From: Hippopus hippopus | Lineage: Eukaryota; Mollusca; Bivalvia; Cardiida; Cardiidae | Length of the DNA stretch: 64,000 nt | Direction of reading: 5' to 3' | Assembly (NCBI GenBank): GCA_946811185.2 | Contig: OX328113.1 | Location: 2,542,001 to 2,606,000 of the forward strand | In this document: positions 31,211 through 42,487 of the stretch, in pieces | Position numbering within the stretch: the first letter of the stretch is position 1 | How the letters are laid out: every line of letters begins with the position of its first letter | The notes under the pieces: generated by a model | What the model was told of the DNA's origin: nothing | The model's input: the letters and a program-made list of their open reading frames with translations, nothing else | Databases searched by the model: none | Made by a program: the position numbers and the translations under genes

Positions 31211-31227
31211 CTGTTGTTTCTTAGAGA

Positions 31228-31405
31228 GTACACATTTTCAGAACTTTAACGACTGTGGGAAAGAAGCTTTGAAAATATTGAGGGGGAAAAGGGGAAAATG
31301 ATGGTTACCAGCATTTTCTCCTTTTATTCACAATGTTTTCTACCCTGTCAAAGACAAATTTCAGTTTTTAAATTATGTTCTTTTCGTCGCATGCAAAGGC
31401 TTTCA
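31228..31405 (-). repeat. PAL-1 foldback element
   Basis: Second copy in tandem with the previous one and the same orientation; worn hairpin GGGGGAAAAGGGGAAAATGA. Confidence 0.7.
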
Positions 31406-31414
31406 ACTTGAACA

Positions 31415-31530
31415 GCCCGCCCGTGTAGCTGAATCATGACCTATTAATTGCTAGTTCGATACCCTCTTTAGGCAAACTATCTATCCGGCGGTTTTTTGTC
31501 TCTTACCTCAGATGCAAGTGGTCTACAACG
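31415..31530 (+). mobile_element. SINE-C fragment
   Basis: GTTCGATACCCTCTTTAGGC and CTTACCTCAGATGCAAGTGG match the head and body of the 38128 copy. 3' part missing. Confidence 0.6.
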
Positions 31531-31997
31531 TCCGATAAGGAAAAAATAAAGGAAAAACCTTTGAAATCAGAAAAATTTGTTTTTTAACATCGGCTCTAAA
31601 ATTTCATTTCACTTTGCAGGATAACAGTAAGTAGAACTCGAAGGGTTTTATGCGTATCATTTCCCACGTAATTACAACATAAATAATTACTACTATAACA
31701 AAACATCTGTAACAAATATGTATAAAAATTATGTATAAAAAAAGGCCAATTCTCAAAAGTTTGCACACTTTGGGAGTTGTGCATGCTAAATGCGAAACGA
31801 TTACAATTTCTTGTGGCTTATCTGACCCGCGCATTTAGGAGATAACTCGGTAATTAGTAAATTAAAACCCGTCAAGTTAAGTGCTAGGAAAAGATCGTAA
31901 ACCAGTCCGAGAAAACAAGTCTGGATAGTGTCCGAGACGTTGCGAATGTTGGGCTGGTGCTTTCTTGTGGGAACGAAGAGCGAGGAATTCCGAAGCA

Positions 31998-32205
31998 TAA
32001 TGTCCTTTTTGCGGACAGCGTAGATCAAGATCAGACTGCACAGAACGTGTGCATTTCTTTTTTATCCTGCGATAAGCTAAAAAATAGTAAAATAGTAAAA
32101 AATAGTTATAAGCTGGAACAAAAACTCAAACAATCAACTGAATTCCGGTAAGGTTTAATTAAGATCAAACTGTACATAGGTGCTGTCTGATCTTGATCTA
32201 TACTC
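31998..32205 (+). repeat. PAL-2 hairpin halves split by about 107 bp
   Basis: GTAGATCAAGATCAGACTGC (32022-32041) and a second hairpin fragment (AAGATCAAACTGTACATAGG) at 32159, with unrelated sequence between. Confidence 0.55.
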
Positions 32206-32410
32206 TTCTCAACGAAAGGAAGATTCGTTGGACATAGTTTAACGAAGATTGATGTTCACCAAATGTTCGGAGAAATCATATTACTACGCGTGTTGATAGT
32301 GACGTGCCCGGAATTTGATTGGCGGAGAACTACTTTTCATCAAGTCAGCGGGGTCGTAATAAGTTTATAATCTTTATATTAATGGCTATTTTTTCTGAGG
32401 AATGTAAAAA

Positions 32411-32640
32411 AATAGCCTTGCTCTCTGAAAATTGGGTTTAGTGTATCTGCAAAAAGTATCGACCCATGTCAGCCTGCGCAGTCCGCGCAGGCTGACATGG
32501 GTCGATACTATTTGCTATTGGTCAATTTTCTGCATGTCCAAGGACCATTCTTCCGCATGATTCTGTGGGTGTTAGACAGAAAGGGTTTTAAGGATACATA
32601 ATCATGTGATGACTTGCTTGGTATAATGCATCACGGATAA
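32411..32640 (+). repeat. PAL-3 element, 3' truncated
   Basis: Perfect hairpin CCATGTCAGCCTGCGCAGTC and complement (32464-32507). Ends in GCATCACGGATAAAG. Confidence 0.8.
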
Positions 32641-32684
32641 AGTAGTAAATAATACGAGTTATTGCTCCTTTTTTCGCAATCGGT

Positions 32685-33015
32685 TGCTTCGTCTGTCGGT
32701 AGGTCCGTCGGTCGGTCAGTAACTCAATCGGTCAGTCACTAAGTCGGTCAGTCAGTCGGCCAGTCAGTCAACAAGTAAGTAAACCAGTTACACTTTGGCG
32801 GGCAGCTCAATCAATCAATCAATCAATCAATCAACCACCCAATCACCCATCCATACAACCAACCAACCACCCACCTACCAACCCACCAAATCAATCATTC
32901 GATCGATCCATCAATCAATCTATCAACCGAATGATCGATCTTTTATCCATCCATCCATCCATCCCTCCCTCCATCCATCCATCCATCCATCCATCCATCA
33001 ATCAATCAATTAATC
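32685..33015. repeat. GTCG/AATC/CATC microsatellites
   Basis: GTCGGTCAGT repeats, then CAAT, then CATC repeats. A 72-codon Ser/His/Pro frame is an artefact. Confidence 0.9.
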
Positions 33016-33269
33016 AATGACTTTCACATATGCAATCAGATATGGTATCAGATATGCAATCTATCCATTGCACCAGTGAGTGGAAATATACATGGAAGTC
33101 ATTCGCTCCAAGTTATATGGTTGTATCGTCGGTTTTCGACAATTAATCGAATATTTCATAAGGTGGTCCTAAAGTTTTACAAGGCGTCTAACACAGCCTT
33201 CGTATTTCAGATTTTCACAAAGTCAACGATTAATTCTTTCGTTTCTGAATAAATAAATTGCATTTTCTC

Positions 33270-33446
33270 AAAGGCTACAAATACAGTTTTGCTGCAAGAT
33301 CGAGACAGAGTTCAGTCATAATCCAGAAAAAGGTAGTGGACAGTGTAGATCAGAGATCAGACTGCAAGTTCTGTGCAGTCTGATCTCTGATCTACACTGT
33401 CCACAAAAGCTTCTGATGTCGTCTATGGTATGGAAAGAGTTACATG
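33270..33446 (+). repeat. PAL-2b foldback element
   Basis: Hairpin GTAGATCAGAGATCAGACTG (33344-33399) flanked by CTACAAATACAGTTTTGCTG and TCTATGGTATGGAAAGAGTT. The flanks match 42475 and 51785 and differ from other PAL-2 copies, so a subfamily. Confidence 0.75.
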
Positions 33447-33749
33447 TAATTAATTGGAACAAAACAGTCGAGGAAATTCCATTCATTGGTTTTCCCATGC
33501 TCCCTTATTAAGCGAAGCTAATGAAATAATTAACCTCCGCATGTCCATCATGGCGTATCGATAATTTTGCGATATTTCGCGATAAAACTGTGATTAAACG
33601 AGTAGACCTGCGAGATATAGGGAGATAACTCTAGATAACGCATGTTCTAATCATAACATTTGAAAAACATTTTCGTTGTTAATGTTTTTTCCCTCTCAAT
33701 CGACATTCTTCCGCTTAAAAAAAATGTGCAATAATTCACAATTGTTGAC

Positions 33750-34040
33750 CAACCCGCATAGCTCAAGTAGTAGAGCGAAGGACTTGTAAACACCAAGTCT
33801 TGGGTGATTTGAAGGTGTGGGTTCGAGCCCCACGGCTGATCATCTAAAATTACTAGTAGTCTTTCGGATGAGACGTTAAACCGAGGTTCCGTGTGACGGC
33901 GCTATACACCGAACATGTTAAAGAACCAGACGTTACTTAGGATGGGTTTCGTCCTGTATCTTGCACTATCCCCTGTAACAATGCTAATAGTCTTCAGTGG
34001 GCGTCGCCCATATGGGCAACCGGTGGCGACATGAAGAAAT
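33750..34040 (+). mobile_element. SINE-B, full length
   Basis: Head CCCGCATAGCTCAAGTAGTA with B box GGTTCGAGCCCCACG, body GAGACGTTAAACCGAGGTTC, 3' end CCGGTGGCGACATGAAG. Confidence 0.85.
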
Positions 34041-34153
34041 AAAGCTATCTTAGCAACCGCTATAGTAAGCGCAATAAGGCAAGATCAGACACTGCAGTGT
34101 GATCTTGCTTTTTTGCGCACATTATTGCGGTTGCTAAGGTCGCTTTATTTCGT
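34038..34153. repeat. Foldback at the SINE-B 3' end
   Basis: ATAAAGCTATCTTAGCAACC and GGTTGCTAAGGTCGCTTTAT are near-complements around a GATCAGACACTGCAGTGTGA hairpin. Shares the GATCAGAC core with PAL-2. Confidence 0.65.
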
Positions 34154-34631
34154 GTAATTCGTGGCGATGTGTTCAGACTTACGGTTGCCAATTACTCATA
34201 CCTTACTGTTAGAGAAAAACTGCGCAAATATTGAAGTCATTTTAATATAGAAAAAAAAATGAATAAAATTCCTGTTTCATAAATCTGCTATGCAGAAAAA
34301 GAAAAAGTCAAAGCAAAACGTTTTGGCCGAGCCCTGAGATGGGAACTGGTATCCTCTGGGAGACGAGCCAAGCCAGCCAAGCCATCGGAGAACTAACGGG
34401 TCCAATATTTATACCATAATTATAGGGAGTTTTTGCAGACAGCAAATCAAATATTTTCCTTTGAAGTAGAAAAACCATGTGTGAAGAGAAACGCGGGCAA
34501 AATACAAATCTGCCTACCAACCTACGACCATTTGGTTGCAACTCTTGCCATGTTACACCCACTCCCCACCCCCGTTGTTCGTCTTGCACAGGATCACTGT
34601 TGAAAACCATTGAAGCGAAAGGAAAATGTTT

Positions 34632-34862
34632 AGTTAATTCATTCATTCATTCATTCATTCAGTTATTCATTCATGCATCTAAATGTCAAGATGTAAATCT
34701 TGAAAAACTAATCGAATATCGCAGAAGAGAATAATTAAAATCAGGGTAGAAAACATTGTGCGAAGAGGAGAAAATGCTGGTAACCAGCATTTTCCCCTCT
34801 TCCCACGATGTTTTCAAAAGCTTTGCTTTCTCAGCGTTGTTAAAATTCGGAACAATGTGACC
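34632..34862 (+). repeat. Duplicated block (a): ATTC tract plus PAL-1
   Basis: ATTC microsatellite, GTAAATCTTGAAAAACTAAT and a PAL-1 hairpin. Repeated at 36345-36542. Hairpin arms GAAGAGG/CCTCTTC are changed in both arms relative to AAAAGG/CCTTTT. Confidence 0.85.
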
Positions 34863-34961
34863 GGCAATTTTGCATTTTGCCACTGTCGTTATTTTCTAAA
34901 ATTTTGTGGCCGGAATAAGTTAGCCCTTCATCAAACTATGACATGTTTAAACGTGGGAGAC

Positions 34962-35030
34962 TGATTTCGTAAACATTGTGGGAAAGGGAGAAAATGGTGG
35001 TAAGCAGCATTTCTCTTATTTCCACAGTAC
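34962..35030 (+). repeat. PAL-1 fragment
   Basis: AAACATTGTGGGAAAGGGAG with imperfect complement. Confidence 0.6.
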
Positions 35031-35668
35031 TCTTTTTGCCTGTCTACACACTAGTCAATTTATTTCAACTTTCGTTTTATTTGTCGTATGTATATTCTTT
35101 TCAAATAAAAATAGTCTAAAATTTCGTCGTTAGGTAAATAAAAGTTAATTAGTTACAGGTTTTGTACTTATTCTTATCTACGGCATTACAGAGTTTACAA
35201 AGCTTAAGGTTGTAGGTAGAGTAAATATGGCGTGTTTTGAATCTTATCAAACAACACAAAAACTGTCACGGGAAACGCCGATAAGCCGGGCTTCTAAATC
35301 GGGTCCCAATGTTTACGTTGAAACAAAAACTCGAACCTAGGTTATCATTTATCGGACCATATCTCGTATTGCTCCGATATGCAATCGGAAAAACAAACAG
35401 ATTTAGACGGAACCAGCCTAGGCGCTATTCAAAACGAGCTTACAACGGGTACATACCGGGTTTCGAAAAATCGCGCGTTATCTCGTCTAATCTCGCTGTA
35501 ATCTCGTTTAATCTCGGACAGTCCTCGCGTGACGATAACTTGGAAGATATATCGATAAATATATGTCAAAATCTGTCTACTTAAGGAAATTGATGTGTTA
35601 ATAAGAGCTCGTTTTTAGAATTTCTCCGCGAGAGAAAAAAGAGATTTTTTTTCATTCTTTCTACATTG
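35031..35668. other. Unannotated stretch
   Basis: The 91-codon frame at 35309-35584 contains a repeating ATCTCG motif (CGTCTAATCTCGCTGTAATC) also seen near 26650 and 33570, so I do not call it a gene. Confidence 0.35.
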
Positions 35669-35931
35669 GAGCCATACTCTGTGAAAAAGGGGCTTAATGT
35701 ATCTGCAAAAAGTTTCGAAACCATGTCAGCCTGCGCGGTCCGCGCAGGCTGACATGGTTCAAAACTTTTTTGCTAAGAGTAAATTTTATGCATGGCCAAT
35801 GACCATTCTACCTCCAGATCCAGACAATTGTTAAGTAAAATGGATTCTATGGATCCATGATCGTGTGATGACTTGCTTTGTATAATGTATCCCGGAGATG
35901 CATGAAACCCTCTTTTGCCAATGACTAAGTC
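35669..35931 (+). repeat. PAL-3 foldback element
   Basis: GGAGCCATACTCTGTGAAAA to CCTCTTTTGCCAATGAC. Hairpin CCATGTCAGCCTGCGCGGTC. Confidence 0.85.
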
Positions 35932-36217
35932 ACAATAGTTCGCAAAGAGAGGCGACTTTTGCCGCACAAAAATAATCTAAAACGGGAATTACATCTAAAA
36001 ATACTATGGGAATATTCTCCACTTTGATATCAAAGTAGAAATGAGATTAAATATAGTAATTAGAAAAAAAAACCACACACACGCACAATTAATTTCCATT
36101 TCTCTAAGCACATGGTACATGTAAAAATTTAAACAAATATTTTAATTTTTACGTTCAAGCTAATTGGTTTAGAGTGATAATTTAATCCTAGATTTGTTAC
36201 TTAATATAAACATGCGA

Positions 36218-36226
36218 AACAGGTAT

Positions 36227-36273
<47 letters not shown>

Positions 36274-36375
36274 TTCATCTATTTATTTATCTATTTATTT
36301 TTATTTTTATTTATTCGTCCAACTTCGTTTTTATTTATTTATTTTATTCATTCATTCATTCATTCATTCATTCAT
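36218..36375. repeat. TTTA and ATTC microsatellites
   Basis: TTTA run passing into ATTC, continuous with duplicated block (b). Confidence 0.9.
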
Positions 36376-36542
36376 CTAAATGTCAAACTGTAAATCTTGA
36401 AAAACTAATCGAATACCGCAGAAGAGAATAATTAAAACCAGGGTAGAAAACATGGTGGGAAGAGGAGAAAATGCTGCTAACCACGATGTTTTCAAAAGCT
36501 TTGCTTTCTCAGCGTTGTTAAAATTCGGAATAATGTGATAAA
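36345..36542 (+). repeat. Duplicated block (b), hairpin arm deleted
   Basis: Matches 34632-34862 closely except that the second hairpin arm is missing: CTGCTAACC runs directly into ACGATGTTTTC. Confidence 0.85.
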
Positions 36543-36864
36543 TGAACAACTTATAAGAAAGAAATGTATAAATCATGATATTATAAATTAAATCAATCAA
36601 AGAACCAACCACAATACACTGTTAGAAGAATAAATGAATATTCAACATACGAACGTATAACGTTTTCTGACAAAGGTAATTTTTCTCCATGAGTGAAAAA
36701 AATGTGGGTGGAGTGTTTTTTTTTAGCCTTTGCCCTTTCCTGCATGCAAGAAAGTTCTGCAGAAATGGTTTGAGAAAATGTAAAATGAATTTATGCTTAT
36801 ATATTTTTATGCCTTTATATCAAGGTATTAATGGTAATGATATTAACAATGAGTGATAATAGAA

Positions 36865-36867
<3 letters not shown>

Positions 36868-36909
<42 letters not shown>

Positions 36910-36968
36910 GATAGAGAGATAGAGATAGATAGATAGATGAATGAAAAAATGAAAGAAAGAAAGAAAGT
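36868..36968. repeat. GA/GATA microsatellite
   Basis: GAGA repeats then AGAT and GAAA repeats. Confidence 0.9.
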
Positions 36969-37110
36969 TTTAGAAAATATAGTGGGAAAAGGAGAAACGG
37001 CTGGTAGCCAGTATCTATATTTTCTTTTTTCCCCATTGTTTTCTGCTCTATCAGAGATCTTTGGCTAATCTGTGCCAATTTTGAACTTTTAACAGCGGAT
37101 GCTGTTAATT
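36966..37110 (-). repeat. PAL-1 element, diverged
   Basis: AGTGGGAAAAGGAGAAACGG with loop GCTGGTAGCCAG. Confidence 0.65.
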
Positions 37111-37385
37111 TGGAAGAATGAAAAATTATCAAGAGGGAAGAAATGTTAAAAAAGGAATTTGGGAGTGTCCTTTGGCAAGACACTACAAAGACCTTGTTTG
37201 GTACTTGCAAAAGGCAGGATATACTTGAATAAGGGACATGTAGCCGCGATATGACTGAAATAATATTGAAAGCAGCGTAAAACACCAATCAATGAATCAA
37301 TCAATCAATCAATTAATCAATCATTTATCCATTCATTCCTTCCTTCCTTCCTTCATTCATTCATTCATTCATTCATTCAAGCAAG
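37110..37385 (+). mobile_element. SINE fragment with shared 3' tail
   Basis: TAGCCGCGATATGACTGAAA, AAAGCAGCGTAAAACACCAA and an AATC/ATTC tail match the SINE-A 3' end, but the body (GGCAAGACACTACAAAGACC) differs, so this is another SINE type (SINE-D). Confidence 0.6.
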
Positions 37386-37597
37386 CAAATCACGAAGAAG
37401 GGGGCGATTTAAAACTTTGGTTGAATTACAAACATAATCTACAACCCTCTTTTAATATACCCATAACAATGTCTAGGTGACTATTATACATGATAGCGTA
37501 CGTCTCTCGAACTGATAACCCTGGACGTCACGTGACTGTCACATGATACGTTAGCAAGATAAAAAGTTATTGCTGTACTGACAGACACACTGAATTA

Positions 37598-37662
37598 ACC
37601 CTTTAAAGAGGGAACAAAATTTTAGACTGGTCCAAATCTAAAGCAACTGAAGACATAAATAT
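37598..37662 (+). repeat. PAL-1 left-end fragment cut by PAL-3
   Basis: CCCTTTAAAGAGGGAACAAA and TTTAGACTGGTCCAAATCTA, ending at the PAL-3 element. Confidence 0.6.
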
Positions 37663-37669
37663 TACGATC

Positions 37670-37933
37670 CATGTTTTGGCAAAAGGGGACTTAATGCATC
37701 TCTGTGATACATTGTACCAAGCAAGTCATCACAAAGTCATAGATCTATAAAATTTATTTTGTCTAACAACTGACTAGATCATGAGGTAGACTGATCTTTG
37801 GACATACAGAAAACTGACCAAACAAAAAGCGAAAAGTTTCGGCCCAGGTCTGCCTGCGCGAACTGCGCAGGCTGACCTGGGTCGATACTTTTAGCAAGTG
37901 CATTAAGCCCCATTTTCACAGAGCATGACTCAA
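37670..37933 (-). repeat. PAL-3 foldback element
   Basis: Complete reverse copy. Hairpin GGCCCAGGTCTGCCTGCGCG and complement. Confidence 0.85.
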
Positions 37934-38127
37934 AATTAAAAACAGATTCTGCTTATACGATGAAGATTTGAATTTAAAAAGAAAAGGGAAAAAAACGGTG
38001 TGGGAAGAGGAGAAAAATGTCATTCTGTATAAAGGTTGAGCCTTCTAGCTGAAGAAAACTTTGTCATCCAATCGATTATCTCCCTTTATTTGATTTAGAA
38101 GTCATTGACTCTGATATACATGTACTG

Positions 38128-38394
38128 GTTGATTATTTGTATTGCGTTGGTGTATCCGACCGGTGAACTGGCGGTTGTGAGTCCGATACCCGATTGAGGC
38201 AAACTTTCTGTCCGGCAAATTTTCGCCCCTCACCTCTGATGCATGTGAGAAAAGTAGACAGTGACTTGGAAAGAAATTTGTGCCAGTGCTGGTGTAAGAA
38301 AGCCAGGAAACACATGCGTAGGTGCACTGACCGCCGTGATATGACCTAAGCTGTTAAAACGGCGTTGAACTCCAATTCAATTCAATCAATCAAT
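38128..38394 (+). mobile_element. SINE-C, full length
   Basis: Head GTGAGTCCGATACCCGATTG, body CGCCCCTCACCTCTGATGCA, 3' end ACCGCCGTGATATGACC then ACGGCGTTGAACTCCAATTC and a CAAT tail. Confidence 0.75.
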
Positions 38395-38690
38395 CAATGT
38401 GTTTAATGCCGTTTTCAATATTATATCAGTTATATCGCGACAGCCAGTGCACCTATCCATGCTTTCCTGGAGTTTCTTTTACCAGTACTCCGCACAATAA
38501 TCTTTCCAAGCCACTCGCTGCTTTCCCACATAACGATTGTCGAAACAAAGGTCAGTGGTGAGTGAGGATTGGATCCTGTCGCAATGACCATCATTTTAGG
38601 AAAGAAATTGGCCGAGCCGGGGATCGAACCAGCGATATACTGTTCTCAAGTCCTGTACGCTACCGACTGATTTACCGGCGCTCGGCCTCT
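38395..38690 (-). mobile_element. SINE-A, tail-to-tail with SINE-C
   Basis: Reverse copy whose 3' tail meets the SINE-C tail in the shared CAAT run. Head with GGGGATCGAACCAGCG. Confidence 0.8.
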
Positions 38691-38714
38691 CATATTTTTG
38701 ACACATGCTTCTAG

Positions 38715-38953
38715 ATGCGCTATGCTCTGGCAAAGGGGGGCTTAATACATCTCCGTGATGTATTACACCAAGTAACTCATCACATAATTATGGATCCATA
38801 TAAATATACTTTGTCTTACAACCGACTGGAACTAGAGGTAGACTGGTCCTTTGACCTGCAGAAAACTGACCAATAGCAAAAAGTTTCTGTTCAGGTCAGC
38901 CTTCGCGGACTGCGCAGGATGACCTGAACCGATACTTTTTGCGGATGCATTGT
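38715..38953 (-). repeat. PAL-3 foldback element
   Basis: Hairpin GTTCAGGTCAGCCTTCGCGG and ATGACCTGAACC: outer arm bases changed in both arms. Confidence 0.8.
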
Positions 38954-39377
38954 GCTGGAAAATTTACCGGTATATAATAAATTTAAATTTTTTCGAACAC
39001 GCTATAAATCGAATTCATAGAAAAGTTCATGGTATTTCCTGTGGAAAAAAAAAGGGTCTGACGTGGCAAGGGACATTTATTGCGGGACTGTTACGCCAAA
39101 TTTATCAATATTCTGATAGGCGCTTTAAGGTCACGTGAATTTGTAAGTACTTTATGAACCGTGTCGGATTGCTTAACGGGTCTCAAGAGAAATTCGAATG
39201 AAATTTTACAGTGCTTAAGACTGAAATTAGTGGTGTTGGTTGGATAATAGCGGAAATAAATAATCTCTGTCAGCACCAAATATATATGGTTTGCTGATTG
39301 GTCAAATTGCAATACCTTGTGATCCAATTTATTATTGGTCTTGGTAATACTGTTTATACAAATATGAACATAGAATT

Positions 39378-39480
39378 GAGCCATGTTCTGGCAAAACGGG
39401 GTTTAATGCATCTCCGTGATGCATCATTCTAAGTAAGTCATCACATAATTATGGATCCATAAAAACATTTTGCTCTTAGA
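39378..39480 (-). repeat. Partial PAL-3 element
   Basis: GAGCCATGTTCTGGCAAAAC to TATGGATCCATAAAAAC. Hairpin half missing. Confidence 0.7.
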
Positions 39481-39567
39481 GACATCTGTACAGCCAGAGA
39501 GTAAACAAACGCTGTTAAAACTTGACGGTGTTATAATCTAGTCAGCTGTGTAAAAGCAGATAAAAAA

Positions 39568-39630
39568 TCAATAGTCTGATCTTGATCTACATTATCCGCA
39601 AAAGGTCAGTGAGTCGCGCTAAGCAGCCTA
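39568..39630 (+). repeat. Half PAL-2 element
   Basis: AGTCTGATCTTGATCTACAT, TCAGTGAGTCGCGC and TAAGCAGCCTACGGGTT: right half only. Confidence 0.65.
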
Positions 39631-39639
39631 CGGGTTGAG

Positions 39640-40155
39640 GTGCATTCCAAAGTGCTACCGAGAGGGCCGTTAGGGTTCATTAAGAAGCAATTAAACAACT
39701 TGATTAGTTCAATAATGGGCGGACTGAAATTGACAAGGCATTGCTGAACTCATGACCTATTGGTTGACCACCAGTGGTTGGCAGCCTTGAAAACATTGCA
39801 GGAAAAATAGCAACCGCTTATTACATGAAATTGCTGCGTTACCGACAATACCCCTCTCCATACAACACGAAAAAGGACCATAAATAGATTTTGTTTGTAA
39901 ATTTGCATAAATTGTAAAAGTCTTAATTTGAACTGATGCCGTCATAGATAGAGTGTATCATCACATATTTTTGTTTCATCAATCGTATTAAAAAAAAAAA
40001 ACTCCCCTTCCAAATAATACCCCTCCATGCAAAATATTAAAACATAATAAAGACAAAAACTTTATCCTGTCAATATTTTGTAAATTTGCATAAATTGTAA
40101 TAATCTTAAGTTTAACTGATATCGTCACAGAGTGAATCATCATATATTTTTGTTT
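39640..40155. repeat. Short local duplication, otherwise unannotated
   Basis: AAATTTGCATAAATTGTAA occurs at about 39899 and 40082, each followed by CTTAA and TCATCA-TATTTTTGTTTCATC. No gene seen. Confidence 0.6.
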
Positions 40156-40156
40156 C

Positions 40157-40510
40157 ATCGATCGTATTTAAAGCCCTTTTCAACATTATTTCAGTTATAC
40201 CGCAGCGGCCAATACACTGATCCGTGCTATCCTGGGTCCATATTCACAAGTCATTCTTAAGAACATTCTTTGTCTTACACTCCAAGATTTTCTTAATGTG
40301 AAAGAAACACAACTTCTGATTGGCTAAACCATTTGCTTTAGCCAATCAGAAGTTGTGTTACTTTCACAATTAGAAAATTCTGGAGAATAAGACTAAGAAC
40401 ATGCCTAAGAATGGTTAGTGAATACTTACCCTGAAGTTTCTTTTATCAAGACTCTGGCTGCTTTCCCTCGTGACCATTGTCGAAACATTAACTAGCATCA
40501 TCACATTTGA
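40157..40510 (-). mobile_element. SINE-A interrupted by R7 foldback
   Basis: SINE-A 3' part at 40157-40245 (TTCAACATTATTTCAGTTAT) and more SINE-A from 40435 (AAGTTTCTTTTATCAAGACT). The insert between is R7. Confidence 0.7.
40247..40434. repeat. R7 foldback element, best copy
   Basis: Arms ACACAACTTCTGATTGGCTA and TAGCCAATCAGAAGTTGTGT around a short CATTTGCTT loop, with longer outer complementarity (TTCACAAGTCATTCTTAAG / CCTAAGAATGGTTAGTGAA). Confidence 0.8.
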
Positions 40511-40591
40511 AATTGTTCAGTTGAGCCAGTATCTTTAAAATATTTCTTCATAACCCTATGACAACTCACATTGTTTTCATTTTATTATTAT

Positions 40592-40855
40592 TTGAGACAT
40601 GCTCTGGCAAAAGGGGGCTTAATGCATCTCAGTGATCCATGGTACCAAGCAAGTCATCACATACTTATGGATCCATAACTGCCACTTTTTTAAACAACCG
40701 ACTCAATCATGAGGTACAATGGTCCTTGGAAATAAATAAAATTGACCGAGAGCGAAAAGTTTCGGCCCAGGTCAGCCTGCGCGAACTGCGCAGGCTGACC
40801 TGGGTCGATACTTTTCGCAGATGTATTAAGCTCCTTTTCACAGAGCATGGCTCAT
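40592..40855 (-). repeat. PAL-3 foldback element, intact
   Basis: GAGACATGCTCTGGC to CAGAGCATGGCTCA. Hairpin GGCCCAGGTCAGCCTGCGCG. Confidence 0.88.
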
Positions 40856-40904
40856 TTATTTTGTATGTTAGGCCAGTGGCCTTTACGTACACTGTGCATT
40901 TAAA

Positions 40905-41250
40905 GATACATCTATTCTCATTTTCAAGCAGTTTCCACCACTTTTTAACCCATTTCATCCTTATTTTTTATGAAACTATAATCATTCTTGTATCTTCATG
41001 GCAAATGTTGCCCCTGATGACTGCAAGATTACACAAATCACGACGGATAGAAAATGCATTTCATATATGAGAGACCTTCAAAGCATGGTTACTGTTTCCG
41101 GTTTTAATTGAGGACAAAATCCTTTGATTTTTTATCCCTTAGAACATACTAGTATATATTGGTAATTTATATATATTTGCACAGCTGAGCCAGTCTACAC
41201 ACTTTCAAGTTTTGACAGTGTATTGTCTCTCTAACTGTAAGGATGTAACT
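40905..41250 (+). repeat. Dispersed repeat R8, copy 1
   Basis: Matches 61250-61595: CAGTTT, TTTATGAAACTATAATCATT, GCAAATGTTGCCCCTGATG, CGACGGATA, GTTTCCGGTTTTAA, CTCTCTAACTGTAAGG in the same order. Confidence 0.75.
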
Positions 41251-41738
41251 TTTAACTTGGTAAACTTGGTACCGTCGTGTAAAACAGAGTAGCAGGTGGT
41301 GTGGATCTTGCACAGTCGCCCCTTTTTACGACGAAAGGGTTTTAAAAACTGGATTTTTTTTTCGGCTAAGATTTTGACTAAATTGCCGCACGAGACTTTC
41401 ATTACATAATCGTTTTTTATAATCTCCAAATATCTCAACATGCCGGAAAGTATTCCATTTATCTATTCCGTATCTGATTTTATCGATAAAAACCGAGTAA
41501 AACCAGCATCCCAAATGCTTCCCTATCAGCACATGCGCAGATAGACGAGATGCCGTTTTGAAAACACCTGGACTACAGAGGGAGGTTTCGATGACATTAT
41601 TTGTAAACAAAGGGCCAGCGATACCGTCTTTTTTTACCGAAAAATTGAATAATTTGATGAAAGACTGGCTGCTGCCTGTGTGGGTCTCTCGAAAATATCA
41701 TCTTGTGCCGCCGCGAGTTTATCCCTTACGGTAAAAGC
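41251..41738. other. Unannotated stretch
   Basis: A 94-codon minus frame (41326-41610) has no homology I recognise and no clear promoter. Confidence 0.3.
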
Positions 41739-42487
41739 CTAAAGCCATGGTCACATTTACGGTCATGCACGTAGTTGTCCGCAGTTCATTTAATACGTAG
41801 TCTGCTGTAGTGTTACTACGGTCAACTCGGTTGAAGTATGTTCGAAGTAGGCTCAAAACTGGAAATAAAATGGAAATTTATATAGAAAGTCTAACTAGGT
41901 TGAACTACGTGTAAGTACGGTTAACTACATTCGAATGCGTGCAAAGTGGCTCCGGTTAACTAGGGTATTACTACGTCTAACTACGATTAACTACATTAAA
42001 CTAGGTATAAGCTATGTCCTAAGTACGCGCAACTACGGTAAATTGAGGTCAACTGCGTTAAGCTACGGTAAAACGTTGTGGTTGTGCCTGCTCAGTACGG
42101 GTAAACTGCAGTCATTGTACTATAACCGCTGTCACATCTTACGTAGTTGACCGTAGTGGGGAATTCCCTTAGTTGGCCGGAGTTGAACGTATTAAACACA
42201 ACTACGGTTAAGTAAGTTCAATTACAGTTAACTACGTTCAACTACGTTCAAACTACGGTCACAGTAGGGTCGAAACATCGTAGTTAACCGTAACAAAATT
42301 TTGAATGTGTTAAAAAATTATGCGCTTACTAAGGGCAATTCGTCAGTTCAAACCATGTTCATTACTACCTTGAACTACGGTTATCTACGTGTAACTACGT
42401 TCAACTACGTTTTATACGTTCAACTACGGCCATCTACGGTCATTCCCCACTACGGTCAACTACGTAAGGTGTGACCACGGCTTATTA
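41739..42487. repeat. TIR element filled with ACTACG-type repeats
   Basis: Ends CTAAAGCCATGGTCACATTT and, reversed, TAATAAGCCGTGGTCACACC. The roughly 700-bp interior is a degenerate array of AACTACG/CGTAGTT motifs, CGTAGTT near both ends and AACTACG mainly in the middle. No protein. Looks like a non-autonomous element whose body is a subterminal-type repeat. Confidence 0.75.

Noticed and set aside
35309..35584. 91-codon ORF as a gene
   Set aside because: Contains repeating ATCTCG-type words shared with 26650 and 33570, so probably repeat-derived.
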